A stretch of DNA of 48,443 bases from an uncultured Prevotellaceae bacterium (lineage in GTDB: Bacteria > Bacteroidota > Bacteroidia > Bacteroidales > Bacteroidaceae). The stretch is taken from positions 1-48,443 of the forward strand of contig ONAG01000016.1 of NCBI GenBank assembly GCA_900315745.1, in the 5' to 3' direction. This document shows, one piece after another, positions 8,250 through 16,425 of this stretch. Positions within the stretch are counted from its first letter, which is position 1, and every line of letters begins with the position of its first letter. Under the pieces are notes generated by a model. It was not told the origin of the DNA. It searched no databases and saw only the letters and a program-made list of their open reading frames with translations. The position numbers were made by a program, and so were the translations under genes.

Positions 8250-8825
8250 ATGAGAAAAATCCTGAAAGCAATAATTATCGTGTGCATTATATTTTCCGCC
8301 ATTCCCACATGGGGCAAGATTAAATGCACACCAATTTATATTTTTGGCTCCGCCATATCCTTCACTGACTCACTTGTCTATATAACAGACATACAGATAT
8401 TGGATAGCGCATGGGTGGACGACAAGACCGATTTTTTGTTGAAACGCCACGAATACTCCAACCAACTGCGGAGCTATTTCACCCAGCAAGGCATATCATC
8501 ACGCACTTGCCTTGTGGAATTTGCAACAAATGAGAAAAAGATTCTAAAGAAATATGCACGTTTGAGGAAGAAGCTCAACGGTACAAAAAAGCACCCCAAG
8601 CATTATGACCTCCGCGAAATAGATGAAGAAGAATTCACATTCTCCATCATACAGCCAGATGTCATCTACGATGATGGCACAAGTGCCAGCATTAGCAAAA
8701 AGGATAAAAAACGCCTTGAGAAATCAAAAGACAAGAAATCACGCGGCTCACTTAAAAACAATGGCCGCCGTGGAAACAATGAAGGCGAAGAGGACACACC
8801 ACCAGCCATGCCTCCACGACATTAA
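8250..8825 (+). CDS. Secreted protein of unknown function with a charged, low-complexity C-terminus
   Basis: The ATG at 8250 gives 191 residues; a TTG directly before it is not needed. A signal peptide of about 23 residues is followed by a globular part (about 25-145). The tail from about 148 to the end is rich in Lys, Ser, Arg, Asn and Gly and ends in Pro/His; it looks disordered. Two Cys lie in the body. No family is recognised. It begins a run of four same-strand genes with short gaps (21, 15 and 35 bp) that includes an HprK-like protein, a peptidase and a PqqD-like protein. It may therefore be a substrate or partner of that cassette, but this rests only on context. Confidence 0.7.
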   Translation: MRKILKAIIIVCIIFSAIPTWGKIKCTPIYIFGSAISFTDSLVYITDIQILDSAWVDDKTDFLLKRHEYSNQLRSYFTQQGISSRTCLVEFATNEKKILKKYARLRKKLNGTKKHPKHYDLREIDEEEFTFSIIQPDVIYDDGTSASISKKDKKRLEKSKDKKSRGSLKNNGRRGNNEGEEDTPPAMPPRH

Positions 8826-8846
8826 AAACAACACTACCAGATAATA

Positions 8847-9749
8847 ATGACAAGCAAGGAAACCCACTATTTCTGCATAGCAGAACACCATGTAAAGGTG
8901 ACGTTTGCCGACAACAAGCTCAACAACATGAACCTCATGATGGCATATTACCCTTTCCTTGAGGACAACCCAAACGAAGAAGACATTGTTTTTAACTTGT
9001 ATGTTGACGACGACCTGCCAACCATCCCGAAAGAAGAGCGTGAAAGAATCAAGGTCTTTGAAACAGGCAATGGCAACATCATCATAGACGACATAAAGAA
9101 TGGCGGTTACCAATTCATCTTCAAAGACCTCAGTGAAATAGAATGCTGCATGTTCCAAGTTTCAGAGGACTTTCATGAAGTGAAATTGGCTCTAACGGGA
9201 AATTATGACATGCGTTGCTTCGGCATCAATTATGCCATGATGATGGGATTTGGAATGGCTACAAGCGACAAGCAGACATTGCTCATACACTCCTCATTAG
9301 TGAGACAAGGAGATTATGGCTATGCATTCCACGCTATCAGCGGCACTGGCAAATCCACCCAGGTAAGCATGTGGTTGCGCTTCCTCCCCAACTGCGAGTT
9401 GATGAATGACGACAACCCCATCATCCGCGTCATCGACGGCAAGGCATATATCTATGGTAGCCCTTGGAGTGGCAAGACTCCCTGCTACCGCAACACAAAA
9501 GCAAAACTCGGTGCCCTGACGCGCATCGACCGCGACAGCAGGAACTGGGTGGAGAAACTCTCCCCCATCGAAGCCTTCACCTCCATCCTCGCCTCCGTAA
9601 GCAGCCTGAAATGGGATGTAAAAGAGTACAGGAATATTTGCGACACGGTGACGAAGGTGGTGGAATGCACCAATGCATACATATTGCACTGCCTTCCCAA
9701 CAAGGAGGCTGCAGAAGTGTGCAACGAGGCAATAGCCATAAAAGACTAA
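8847..9749 (+). CDS. HPr-kinase-like P-loop protein (HprK-related)
   Basis: The 300-residue protein has a beta-rich N-terminal half without a clear family match. A C-terminal HprK/PEPCK-type kinase fold follows. The P-loop is S-G-T-G-K-S-T at 165-171, and an N-D-D-N motif at 187-190 matches the metal-binding Asp pair of HprK. There is no PTS or HPr gene nearby. HprK-like proteins linked to PqqD-like genes are known from RiPP clusters, for example the kinase of the paeninodin lasso-peptide cluster, which phosphorylates a Ser of the precursor. A peptide or protein kinase role is thus inferred. It is followed 15 bp later by the S24/S26 peptidase gene. Confidence 0.8.
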   Translation: MTSKETHYFCIAEHHVKVTFADNKLNNMNLMMAYYPFLEDNPNEEDIVFNLYVDDDLPTIPKEERERIKVFETGNGNIIIDDIKNGGYQFIFKDLSEIECCMFQVSEDFHEVKLALTGNYDMRCFGINYAMMMGFGMATSDKQTLLIHSSLVRQGDYGYAFHAISGTGKSTQVSMWLRFLPNCELMNDDNPIIRVIDGKAYIYGSPWSGKTPCYRNTKAKLGALTRIDRDSRNWVEKLSPIEAFTSILASVSSLKWDVKEYRNICDTVTKVVECTNAYILHCLPNKEAAEVCNEAIAIKD

Positions 9750-9764
9750 GAACAAGCAAACGAA

Positions 9765-10292
9765 ATGAGTCAAAACACATCCAGAGACCACATGCCGAAA
9801 ATGAAGAGCATGCAGATGGAAAACAGCCTTTTCTTCCCCATTGTCATCGAGGAAATAAAGAAAGGACATACCGTCACAATCAATCTTCGTGGAGACAGCA
9901 TGAGACCATTCCTGGAATCACAACGCGACAAGGCAATTCTCACAAGTCCCCAAAACCTAAAAGTGGGCGACCCTGTATTGGCAGAAGTAGAGCCAGGCCA
10001 TTATGTGCTTCACCGCATCATAAGCATCAAAGGTGAAAATGTCACTCTCATGGGCGACGGCAACTTGGGCTGCGAGCATTGCAAACTGAAAGATTTCAGG
10101 GCTGGCGTAGTGGGATTCTACCGCAAAGGGCGAACAAAGCTTGACCGCATCGATGGCACCAAATGGAAAGTGTATTCATGGTTTTGGACTCGCTTGCGCC
10201 CCATACGCAGATACCTATTGGCAGCATATCGACGCATATGGCTTAAAATATTCAAGGTAAAGCTACCAGAAGGAATACAAAAATTGAAATAA
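9765..10292 (+). CDS. S24/S26-family Ser-His peptidase (signal-peptidase-like)
   Basis: The protein has 175 residues and no N-terminal membrane anchor. It carries the S24/S26 fold signature: G-D-S-M-R-P-F at 43-49 with likely nucleophile Ser45, V-L-H-R-I-I at 81-86 with His83, and G-D-G-N at 97-100 with Asp98. A His in place of the Lys of bacterial LepB is typical of SipW/Sec11-type signal peptidases. The C-terminal 45 residues are basic and aromatic (R-R-Y, W-F-W-T-R) and may lie on the membrane. Placed between the HprK-like and PqqD-like genes, it probably cleaves a dedicated peptide rather than general secretory precursors. A second possible start is the Met at residue 10. Confidence 0.82.
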   Translation: MSQNTSRDHMPKMKSMQMENSLFFPIVIEEIKKGHTVTINLRGDSMRPFLESQRDKAILTSPQNLKVGDPVLAEVEPGHYVLHRIISIKGENVTLMGDGNLGCEHCKLKDFRAGVVGFYRKGRTKLDRIDGTKWKVYSWFWTRLRPIRRYLLAAYRRIWLKIFKVKLPEGIQKLK

Positions 10293-10327
10293 CAACATCA
10301 TCACCCATTTTCCAAAAATCATCATTT

Positions 10328-10615
10328 ATGAAAGCAAAACAAGGATTCAACCTACGTGAAGTTTGCGGCGAGCAAATCATCGTGGCAGAAGGCAAGGAAA
10401 ACATTGACTTCACAAACATCATCAGCATGAACGAAACGTCAGCTTTCCTTTGGAACAGCATAAGCGGCAAGGAGTTCACCTACGACGACCTTGCCCAACT
10501 CTTGGTGGACAATTACCAAATCGACGAGAACACACCATTGGACTTCGAGCGCGCTCGTGAAGACGTGAAAACCGTGGTGGCAAAATGGATTGAAGCCGGC
10601 ATTGTGGAAGAATAA
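10328..10615 (+). CDS. PqqD-like peptide-binding protein (RRE domain)
   Basis: The 95-residue protein has the PqqD-like winged-helix pattern. An early beta strand pair (F-N-L-R-E-V, I-I-V-A-E-G) is followed by N-E-T-S-A-F-L-W-N-S-I, then D-D-L-A-Q-L-L and a final helix ending in A-G-I-V-E-E. PqqD proteins and RRE domains bind the leader of a ribosomally made peptide and bring it to modifying enzymes. It is the last gene before a strong terminator and the third of a kinase-peptidase-RRE set. No radical SAM enzyme, cyclase or ABC exporter is adjacent, and the substrate peptide is not identified. Confidence 0.85.
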   Translation: MKAKQGFNLREVCGEQIIVAEGKENIDFTNIISMNETSAFLWNSISGKEFTYDDLAQLLVDNYQIDENTPLDFERAREDVKTVVAKWIEAGIVEE

Positions 10616-10642
10616 GCAAAACTTCAATATTATTATTTAAGA

Positions 10643-10667
10643 GTGTGCCCCAGTGGCACACTTTTTT
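10643..10667 (+). terminator. Rho-independent terminator of the HprK/S26/PqqD operon
   Basis: GTGTGCC (10643-10649) pairs with GGCACAC (10655-10661) around a 5-base loop, followed by six T. It ends the four-gene run cleanly. Confidence 0.9.
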
Positions 10668-11220
10668 CATGTCAAATTATTAGTCGCTTTCGAAATAAAC
10701 AACGACCGTTTGGGAAAAGGCACAAGACCAATATTAAAAAAAATGACCCCCGCCAATTCCTGCACCTCACGGTGGAGGAATTTTTGGGTGTCACAGAATT
10801 AAAAGATCAGCATTGAAAATTTATCAATTTGTCATACCCTGAAACTAACACTCAAATTATCCTATCGAATAAAAAAATATGAATTATTATAGTTCATGAA
10901 ACACAGGCATCCTCTGATAACCTGCCGAAAGAGGACATGCCACCATCATCAACATACATAAGTTGCAGCATATGCAACATGCATTATCACCAAAGCAACG
11001 AAAAGAGCATAAAATGCCCTAAACCTGCCTAAAATGATACGTCAAAAATGTCAGTATTAATTCCTCAATCAATTATAAGTGCAAATATACTATCTTTTTA
11101 CAGAACAAACAAAAAAAATCTTGGAAAAATGCAAAAAACACAACTTTCCCAAGATACAAGCTAATAATCATGTAAAAAAAGAGAGAAAAAAGGGGAATAA
11201 AGAAAAGAAAGAAGCAAGAA
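10668..11220. other. Gene-poor gap with one strong hairpin
   Basis: No gene is supported in this stretch of about 550 bp. A stem-loop at 10755-10782 pairs AATTCCT with AGGAATT and CACC with GGTG around TCAC. It is followed by a T run (10781-10785) and looks like a terminator or structured RNA end. Very short frames exist at 10743 (19 codons), 10896 (21) and 10937 (31, with a C-S-I-C motif); none shows a start signal or convincing composition. The right half is very A-rich. Confidence 0.5.
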
Positions 11221-11252
11221 TTTGGAAAAGACAAAGAAAAAGTATAAATTTG
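11221..11252 (+). promoter_or_regulatory. Promoter of the alkaline phosphatase gene (TTTG-N20-TAAATTTG)
   Basis: TTTG (11221-11224) and TAAATTTG (11245-11252) are separated by exactly 20 bp, 23 bp before the ATG. No pho-box-like repeat was recognised. Confidence 0.8.
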
Positions 11253-11275
11253 TGCATCTCAAACTGTATAATAAT

Positions 11276-12766
11276 ATGAAAAAAGCTCTAACAACCATCA
11301 TTCTTGCACTTTCATTCATCACATCGTGGAGTGCAGAAGTCAATCGTCCCAAACTGATAGTGGGAATAGTAGTGGACCAAATGAGATGGGACTATCTATA
11401 CTATTATTACGACCAGTATGGCGACAACGGACTGAAACGCCTTCTAAGCAAAGGTTTCAGTTGCGAGAACACAATGATAAACTACGTCCCCACTGTCACT
11501 GCCATTGGCCACAGCTGTGTATATACAGGGTCGGTACCAGCCTTCACAGGCATAGCAGGCAACAATTTCATTCTCAATGGAAGGAATGTGACAAGTGTGA
11601 CCGACACCACAGTGCATGCCATAGGTTCGGACATCAGCCACAAGGATGGCAAATGCTCACCACGCAACCTGCTTGCCAACACTATTGGCGACCAACTGAA
11701 GTTGGCGACCAACTTCAAATCGAAAGTGTTCGGAGTGGCACTGAAAGACCGTGCTTCCATCCTTCCCGCCGGACATGCAGCAGACGGAGCATATTGGTGG
11801 GATGGAGCAGCCGGACACTTCATCACCAGCAGCTACTACATGGACAAGTTGCCCAAATGGGTGGATTATTTCAACAGCAAGAACAACACGAAACCCAATT
11901 TCGACATAAAGACCTCGACACAAGGAGTCACAATGACGTTCAAAATGGCTGAAGAGTTGTTGAAAAACGAACGTTTAGGCAAGCATGACGTCACCGACAT
12001 GATAGCCGTCAGCATCTCATCCACCGACGCCATCGGACACACCTACAGCACTCGTGGCAAGGAAAACCACGATGTATATATGCAGCTGGACAAAGACCTG
12101 GCACATTTCCTGCAAGTGCTCGATAGAGAAGTAGGTGAAGGGAAATACCTGCTCTTCCTCACAGCCGACCACGGAGCGGTACACAACGGCAACTTTATGA
12201 ATGCCCACAAACTGCCTGGCGGCGGCTATTCATCACAACCGGTAAAAGAAAAGCTGAACAAGCATTTGGCAAGCACATTTGGAAAAGAAGGCAACTATGT
12301 AGCACATATCATGGACTGCCGCATATATCTTGACCATGGATTCATCGAGCAGAACCATCTCGACCTGCAAAAAGTGAAAAAGGAAGCTGTTGCCTTGCTG
12401 AAGCAAGACCCACAATTCGCATACGTGGTAGATTATGACGACATCGCCAATGCATGCGTTCCACAATTCCTCCGCGAGCGCATCATCAACGGATACAATC
12501 GTATGCGTAGTGGCGACATCGGGGTGATACTCCAAGGCAGCCACATGCATGGCACAGTAGGACCCGACTACAAAGGCACATCCCATGGCACATGGAACCC
12601 AGACGACTCACATATCCCACTAATCTTCATGGGATGGCATGTGAAGGAAGGAAGCACAAGCACACCCACCTACATGACGGACATAGCAGCCACAGTTTGC
12701 GCCATGCTTCACATACAAATGCCCGACTGCTGCATAGGCAATGCAATACAAGAAGTGTGGAAATGA
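11276..12766 (+). CDS. Secreted PafA-like alkaline phosphatase
   Basis: The ATG at 11276 gives 496 residues with a signal peptide ending around S-W-S-A (residue 20). The alkaline-phosphatase superfamily core is clear. D34 in V-D-Q-M-R-W binds metal, V-P-T-V-T-A-I-G-H (71-79) carries the nucleophile Thr (Thr75 by position), and G-N-N-F (95-98) supplies the Asn. L-K-D-R-A (156-160) matches the Lys-x-Arg pair of the phosphate-irrepressible enzyme PafA. Later A-D-H-G-A and a C-terminal S-H-G-T-W complete the metal sites. PafA-type enzymes release phosphate from many monoesters in the periplasm independently of phosphate status. It stands alone with its own consensus promoter. Confidence 0.9.
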   Translation: MKKALTTIILALSFITSWSAEVNRPKLIVGIVVDQMRWDYLYYYYDQYGDNGLKRLLSKGFSCENTMINYVPTVTAIGHSCVYTGSVPAFTGIAGNNFILNGRNVTSVTDTTVHAIGSDISHKDGKCSPRNLLANTIGDQLKLATNFKSKVFGVALKDRASILPAGHAADGAYWWDGAAGHFITSSYYMDKLPKWVDYFNSKNNTKPNFDIKTSTQGVTMTFKMAEELLKNERLGKHDVTDMIAVSISSTDAIGHTYSTRGKENHDVYMQLDKDLAHFLQVLDREVGEGKYLLFLTADHGAVHNGNFMNAHKLPGGGYSSQPVKEKLNKHLASTFGKEGNYVAHIMDCRIYLDHGFIEQNHLDLQKVKKEAVALLKQDPQFAYVVDYDDIANACVPQFLRERIINGYNRMRSGDIGVILQGSHMHGTVGPDYKGTSHGTWNPDDSHIPLIFMGWHVKEGSTSTPTYMTDIAATVCAMLHIQMPDCCIGNAIQEVWK

Positions 12767-12883
12767 CACCCTTTTGTGCGCACACAATTTTTGTTAACAC
12801 TATTTAACCTTTCACAAAATCCTGATTATCAACACATTGCAAAAATGTTACAAAATCGGGCAAAAAAAAGATGAAAAAATAGT

Positions 12884-12912
12884 TTTGATACAAAAAAGAA
12901 TTCATACCTTTG
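12884..12912 (+). promoter_or_regulatory. Promoter of the small repeat-tailed lipoprotein
   Basis: TACCTTTG at 12905-12912 is a strong -7 element and TTTG at 12884-12887 lies 17 bp upstream, slightly closer than usual. The ATG follows 50 bp later. Confidence 0.65.
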
Positions 12913-12962
12913 CATCGTTTTAACAAACATACGTTTTACAGATTAATAAAAGCAAAGAAAAA

Positions 12963-13181
12963 ATGAAGAAATTGTTTTTTATGTTCGTAGCTATGGCAGC
13001 CATGACTTTTGCTGCTTGTGACAATGCTCCTAAGACAGAAGCTGCTCCTGAAGAGGAAGCTGTAGAGGAAGTTGTAGAAGCTACTGACAGCACCGCTACT
13101 GCTGCTGACAGCACCGCCACTGAGGCTCCTGCTGATAGCACTGTAACTGAGGCTCCCGCCGACAGCACTGTTGCTGAGTAA
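12963..13181 (+). CDS. Small lipoprotein with a Thr/Ala/Asp-Ser repeat tail
   Basis: The 72-residue protein begins with a lipoprotein signal (M-K-K-L-F-F...A-A-C, Cys19). After an acidic stretch of Glu and Ala (about 27-41), it consists of repeats built on A-D-S-T (T-D-S-T-A-T, A-D-S-T-A-T-E-A-P, A-D-S-T-V-T-E-A-P, A-D-S-T-V-A-E). There is no room for a folded domain, so it is probably a flexible, acidic surface or periplasmic lipoprotein. It has its own promoter and a strong terminator, so it forms a compact single-gene transcript and may be highly expressed. No function is known to me. Confidence 0.8.
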   Translation: MKKLFFMFVAMAAMTFAACDNAPKTEAAPEEEAVEEVVEATDSTATAADSTATEAPADSTVTEAPADSTVAE

Positions 13182-13206
13182 TCACGACGAACAAGAAAAG
13201 CCTAAA

Positions 13207-13241
13207 AACGGCCTGGTCAATAGACTGGGCCGTTACTTTTT
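13207..13241 (+). terminator. Rho-independent terminator after the small lipoprotein
   Basis: AACGGCC pairs with GGCCGTT (13207-13213 and 13228-13234), with an inner GTC/GAC pair around AATA, followed by ACTTTTTA. It also separates this gene from the convergent glycosyltransferase. Confidence 0.85.
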
Positions 13242-13249
13242 ATATAGGC

Positions 13250-14269
13250 TTATAAAGGCAATTCAGAAAACTTCCTTTTTCTTCGGATGTGATACTGCCA
13301 CAATATATAGAATGAAGTTCGCTGTTCCACCCTTCCCACACATCTTGCAGCCTGTATGCGCTTTCTGTCTTCCTTGAATTGCGGCAACCATTTCCGGAAT
13401 GCCTTTCTTGCCTGGAATATTGCCTTGCAATCCCCCCAATTTCCATTGAGAATCAAAGTTTGGAAAGCAGCAAGATAATCCAAAAACCACCTCAACCTCA
13501 TGACATGTTTCAATTCATCATCAGGCAGGTTCTTGTAGAGCATGGTCAGGTTGTTTCGAAAATTCAGAAAAGTCTTCCTTGGATTACCTTTAGGCAGTGT
13601 ACCACCTCCAAGATGATACACAAAGCAGAAAGGCAGACAATACACCTTTCTACCCATTGTTGAAAGTCTCCAGCACAAGTCTATTTCCTCATTGTGAGCA
13701 AAGAAGCGTCCATCGAGTCCACCTGCCTTAAAGTAATCCTCAGCCCTAATCATCAGACAAGCCCCAGTAGCCCACAGCACCTCGCACGGCTTGTCGTATT
13801 GTCCATGGTCATCTTCCACCACGTCAAATATGCGTCCCCGACAGAAAGGGTATCCCAAGCGGTCGATAAAGCCGCCTGCAGCACCTGCATACTCAAAACT
13901 ATCACGATGGGTTAAGGACAGCAATTTTGGCTGACAAGCAGCCACCTCCGGGTGATTGTCCATCCATTTCACCATTGGCGTCAGCCAGTCGCAGGTAACT
14001 TCTATGTCAGAATTGAGCAACACGAAATACTCTGCCTTAACTTGAGCCAAAGCTTTATTATATCCCTCTGCAAAGCCCCAATTCTTGTCAAACAAGATCA
14101 GTCTCACATCGGGGAAATGATCACGCAAATAAGTCACGGAACCATCAGTAGAAGCATTATCAGCCACATACACGACAGCATCTTTGGAAAAAGCGACAAC
14201 AGAGGAGAGATATTTGTCGAGCATTTCCCGTCCGTTCCAATTAAGTATCACCACTGCCACCTTGTCCAT
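13250..14269 (-). CDS. GT2-family glycosyltransferase
   Basis: The protein has 339 residues with a GT-A fold. The N-terminus is V-A-V-V-I-L-N-W-N-G, then A-D-N-A-S-T-D-G-S, and L-L-N-S-D-I-E-V holds the metal and nucleotide-sugar binding DxD-like site. Acceptor-side sequence (C-E-V-L-W-A-T-G-A-C-L-M-I-R, then F-A-H-N-E-E-I-D-L-C-W-R) is typical of rhamnosyltransferase-like GT2 enzymes that extend cell-surface glycans. The C-terminal 80 residues are basic with an L-R-W-F-L-D-Y-L-A-A-F motif and may contact the membrane. It starts 4 bases after mtaB ends, so the two are cotranscribed. Donor and acceptor cannot be assigned. Confidence 0.88.
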   Translation of the reverse strand: MDKVAVVILNWNGREMLDKYLSSVVAFSKDAVVYVADNASTDGSVTYLRDHFPDVRLILFDKNWGFAEGYNKALAQVKAEYFVLLNSDIEVTCDWLTPMVKWMDNHPEVAACQPKLLSLTHRDSFEYAGAAGGFIDRLGYPFCRGRIFDVVEDDHGQYDKPCEVLWATGACLMIRAEDYFKAGGLDGRFFAHNEEIDLCWRLSTMGRKVYCLPFCFVYHLGGGTLPKGNPRKTFLNFRNNLTMLYKNLPDDELKHVMRLRWFLDYLAAFQTLILNGNWGDCKAIFQARKAFRKWLPQFKEDRKRIQAARCVGRVEQRTSFYILWQYHIRRKRKFSELPL

Positions 14270-14273
14270 AAGC

Positions 14274-15617
14274 TCACTTGTTAATGGCAGCCATCAGTGC
14301 TGTCTTGTCTTTATTGAAGTCCATCAATTGCACGCTCACTATTTGGTTGTCGAGAGAAGGGTCGGAAACAAGCGGAGGCAGTTCCACACGTATATAGTTT
14401 TTTGTGAAGCCATGCATAGCCTTTCCACGCTGAGCCTTCTCCATCAGCACTTCAGCCGTCTGCCCCATGTGTCGCTCATAGAATCCATGAGTCATTTCAT
14501 CTGAAAGAGCCAGCAACCGTGCCGCCCGCCGTTTCTTCTCAGCCTCGCCAACAACAAGAGGGATGCGCAGGGCAGCCGTTCCAGGTCTTTCAGAATAAGG
14601 GAACACATGCAACTGTGAGACATCCAGCGACATGAGGAAATCCTCCGTCTTCTTGAAATATTCATCGGTCTCTCCCCTCATTCCCACGATTACATCCACT
14701 CCGATAAAGGCATCGGGCATCAAACTCTTTACAAGTTTCACCTTTCGAGCGAAGAGTGCGGTATCATATCTACGGTGCATTATTTTCAACACCTCGTCCG
14801 CTCCACTCTGCAAAGGCACATGGAAATGAGGCATGAAAGCCCTGCTTTGGGCACAATACTCTATCAATTCATCCGTCATCAAGTCAGGCTCTATACTGCT
14901 GATGCGATAGCGTTCTATGCCATCCACCTTGTCAAGAGCCTTGACCAAGTCGATGAAGCTTTCTCCTGTGTTCTTTCCGAAATCACCTATATTGACACCA
15001 GTGATAACGATTTCCTTTCCACCCTCACGAGCAGCTTGCTCAGCCTGTCCCACGAGGTCGCTTATGGTAGCGCTCCTACTGAACCCACGAGCATAGGGGA
15101 TGGTGCAATAGGTGCAGAAATAATCGCATCCATCCTGCACTTTGAGGAAGTATCTGGTTCGGTTTCCTCTTGAGCAGCTATGAGCAAAGGAACGGATATA
15201 CTTTGTTTTTACAGTGAAGCATTTGGCTGGAGCCTCAGACTTTTTCCCAACAGTCCATGCTTCTGAAAGATATTGCATCAGAGAAGCCTTCTCGTTAGCC
15301 CCAAGCACCAAATCCACCCCAGGAATATCTCCAACCTTTTGTGGAGACAATTGAGCATAGCAACCTGTGACCACCACAAAAGCGTCGGGATGGTTTCTTA
15401 CAAGTTTATGAATAGCCTGTCGGCATTTATGGTCGGCTACATCAGTAACCGAGCAAGTATTGATGACGCACAAGTCAGCTTTTTCACCCTTATTTGCCAC
15501 ATTCACCCCCATATCCTGCAACTGTCTTGCAAATGTGGAAGTCTCTGAGAAATTCAATTTGCATCCAAGGGTGTAAAAAGCAGCTTTCTTGCCTTGAAAG
15601 GCTGAATAATCAATCAT
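14274..15617 (-). CDS. mtaB: tRNA t6A37 methylthiotransferase MtaB
   Basis: The start at 15617 (M-I-D-Y-S-A-F) gives 447 residues, the usual family length; the frame extends 57 bases upstream with unrelated sequence. The methylthiotransferase N-terminal domain has its three cluster-binding Cys (C19 in L-G-C-K-L-N, C55, C86). The radical SAM motif C-x3-C-x2-C is at C164, C168 and C171. The K-L-N variant and overall length point to MtaB, which makes ms2t6A at position 37 of ANN-decoding tRNAs, rather than MiaB or RimO. A TRAM-like end follows. It lies between the Sel1 gene (25 bp upstream) and the GT2 gene, probably in one transcript. Confidence 0.9.
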   Translation of the reverse strand: MIDYSAFQGKKAAFYTLGCKLNFSETSTFARQLQDMGVNVANKGEKADLCVINTCSVTDVADHKCRQAIHKLVRNHPDAFVVVTGCYAQLSPQKVGDIPGVDLVLGANEKASLMQYLSEAWTVGKKSEAPAKCFTVKTKYIRSFAHSCSRGNRTRYFLKVQDGCDYFCTYCTIPYARGFSRSATISDLVGQAEQAAREGGKEIVITGVNIGDFGKNTGESFIDLVKALDKVDGIERYRISSIEPDLMTDELIEYCAQSRAFMPHFHVPLQSGADEVLKIMHRRYDTALFARKVKLVKSLMPDAFIGVDVIVGMRGETDEYFKKTEDFLMSLDVSQLHVFPYSERPGTAALRIPLVVGEAEKKRRAARLLALSDEMTHGFYERHMGQTAEVLMEKAQRGKAMHGFTKNYIRVELPPLVSDPSLDNQIVSVQLMDFNKDKTALMAAINK

Positions 15618-15642
15618 ATCACAGAATTGGAAACACCAAGAA

Positions 15643-16380
15643 TTACAAATCCAAAGCTTTTTTCGCAGCCTCAAGACCTTGGTCTGCCGCTTTCTGGAAA
15701 AGCGATTTAGCCTTTTCCTTATCTACTGGCACACCCGTGCCATCAAAATAGCAGTAGCCAAGGCTCAGTTGTGCCATGGGATTGTTCTTGTCAGCGGCCT
15801 CATTGAATAGTTGCACAGCCTTCGTCTGGTCCATTGCCACATTGCTGCCCACCAGGTAATCATTAGCCAAAGCCACCATTGCCTGGGTATTGCCCATGGC
15901 TATTGCCTTGTTGTACATTTCAACGCCACGATTCACATCTTTTTCCACGCCAAAACCATTATTATAGCACAAAGCAAGGTAGTAAGGAGCATAAGGGTCT
16001 TTATCCATCTCTTTTTCAAGCCATTTGACAGCTTTATTAAAAAAGCTGTTGGCCCTGATGTCGTCTTTAGCCACCCCATAGCCAAACCTATAACAAAAGC
16101 CCATATAATATAGAGCTTGAGTATGGTCTTTTTCTGCTGCTTTGGCAAAGCACTCAGCAGCCTTGTATCTATTCTTCTCCACTCCCAATCCACTCAGGAA
16201 GCATCGCCCCAAGGCATAGAGAGAAAAAGAATGTCCCAATGCAGCTTGTGTGGATAATTGTTCGACCTGTTGTGCTGAAACCAATCCCCAGTTGAGAGAA
16301 TCCTCTACAGTATATACTTGTGCCTTGCCCCCAAGAGCGAGAGCAACAGCAAAGATTAAGGAAAGAACCACACGTCTCAT
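15643..16380 (-). CDS. Secreted Sel1-repeat (TPR-like) protein
   Basis: The 245-residue protein has a signal peptide to about residue 20 (A-L-G-G-K-A-Q) and about five Sel1-like repeats of roughly 36 residues. Each carries the A-x-x-x-L-G-x-C-Y-x-x-G-x-G-V pattern, for example G-R-C-F-L-S-G-L-G-V, G-F-C-Y-R-F-G-Y-G-V and G-Y-C-Y-F-D-G-T-G-V. Sel1 repeats form alpha-alpha solenoids used for protein-protein contacts, often in envelope or signalling assemblies. It is the first gene of the run with mtaB and the GT2 gene. The specific partner is unknown. Confidence 0.85.
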   Translation of the reverse strand: MRRVVLSLIFAVALALGGKAQVYTVEDSLNWGLVSAQQVEQLSTQAALGHSFSLYALGRCFLSGLGVEKNRYKAAECFAKAAEKDHTQALYYMGFCYRFGYGVAKDDIRANSFFNKAVKWLEKEMDKDPYAPYYLALCYNNGFGVEKDVNRGVEMYNKAIAMGNTQAMVALANDYLVGSNVAMDQTKAVQLFNEAADKNNPMAQLSLGYCYFDGTGVPVDKEKAKSLFQKAADQGLEAAKKALDL

Positions 16381-16425
16381 AATAAAAACAAATTAGCCTC
16401 GACAACAAATAATCTTAAATGAATG

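Noticed and set aside
10743-11032. Three mini-frames (19, 21 and 31 codons) as possible peptide precursors for the PqqD-like protein
   Set aside because: None has a leader-like sequence, start signal or repeated core, and all lie beyond the operon terminator.
12771-12796. GTGCGCAC palindrome as the terminator of the alkaline phosphatase gene
   Set aside because: The self-complementary core leaves no room for a loop, so a stable hairpin is unlikely despite the following T run.
13082-13178. Short tandem repeats considered as a CRISPR-like array
   Set aside because: The units are coding repeats (A-D-S-T) in frame with a lipoprotein, without unique spacers.
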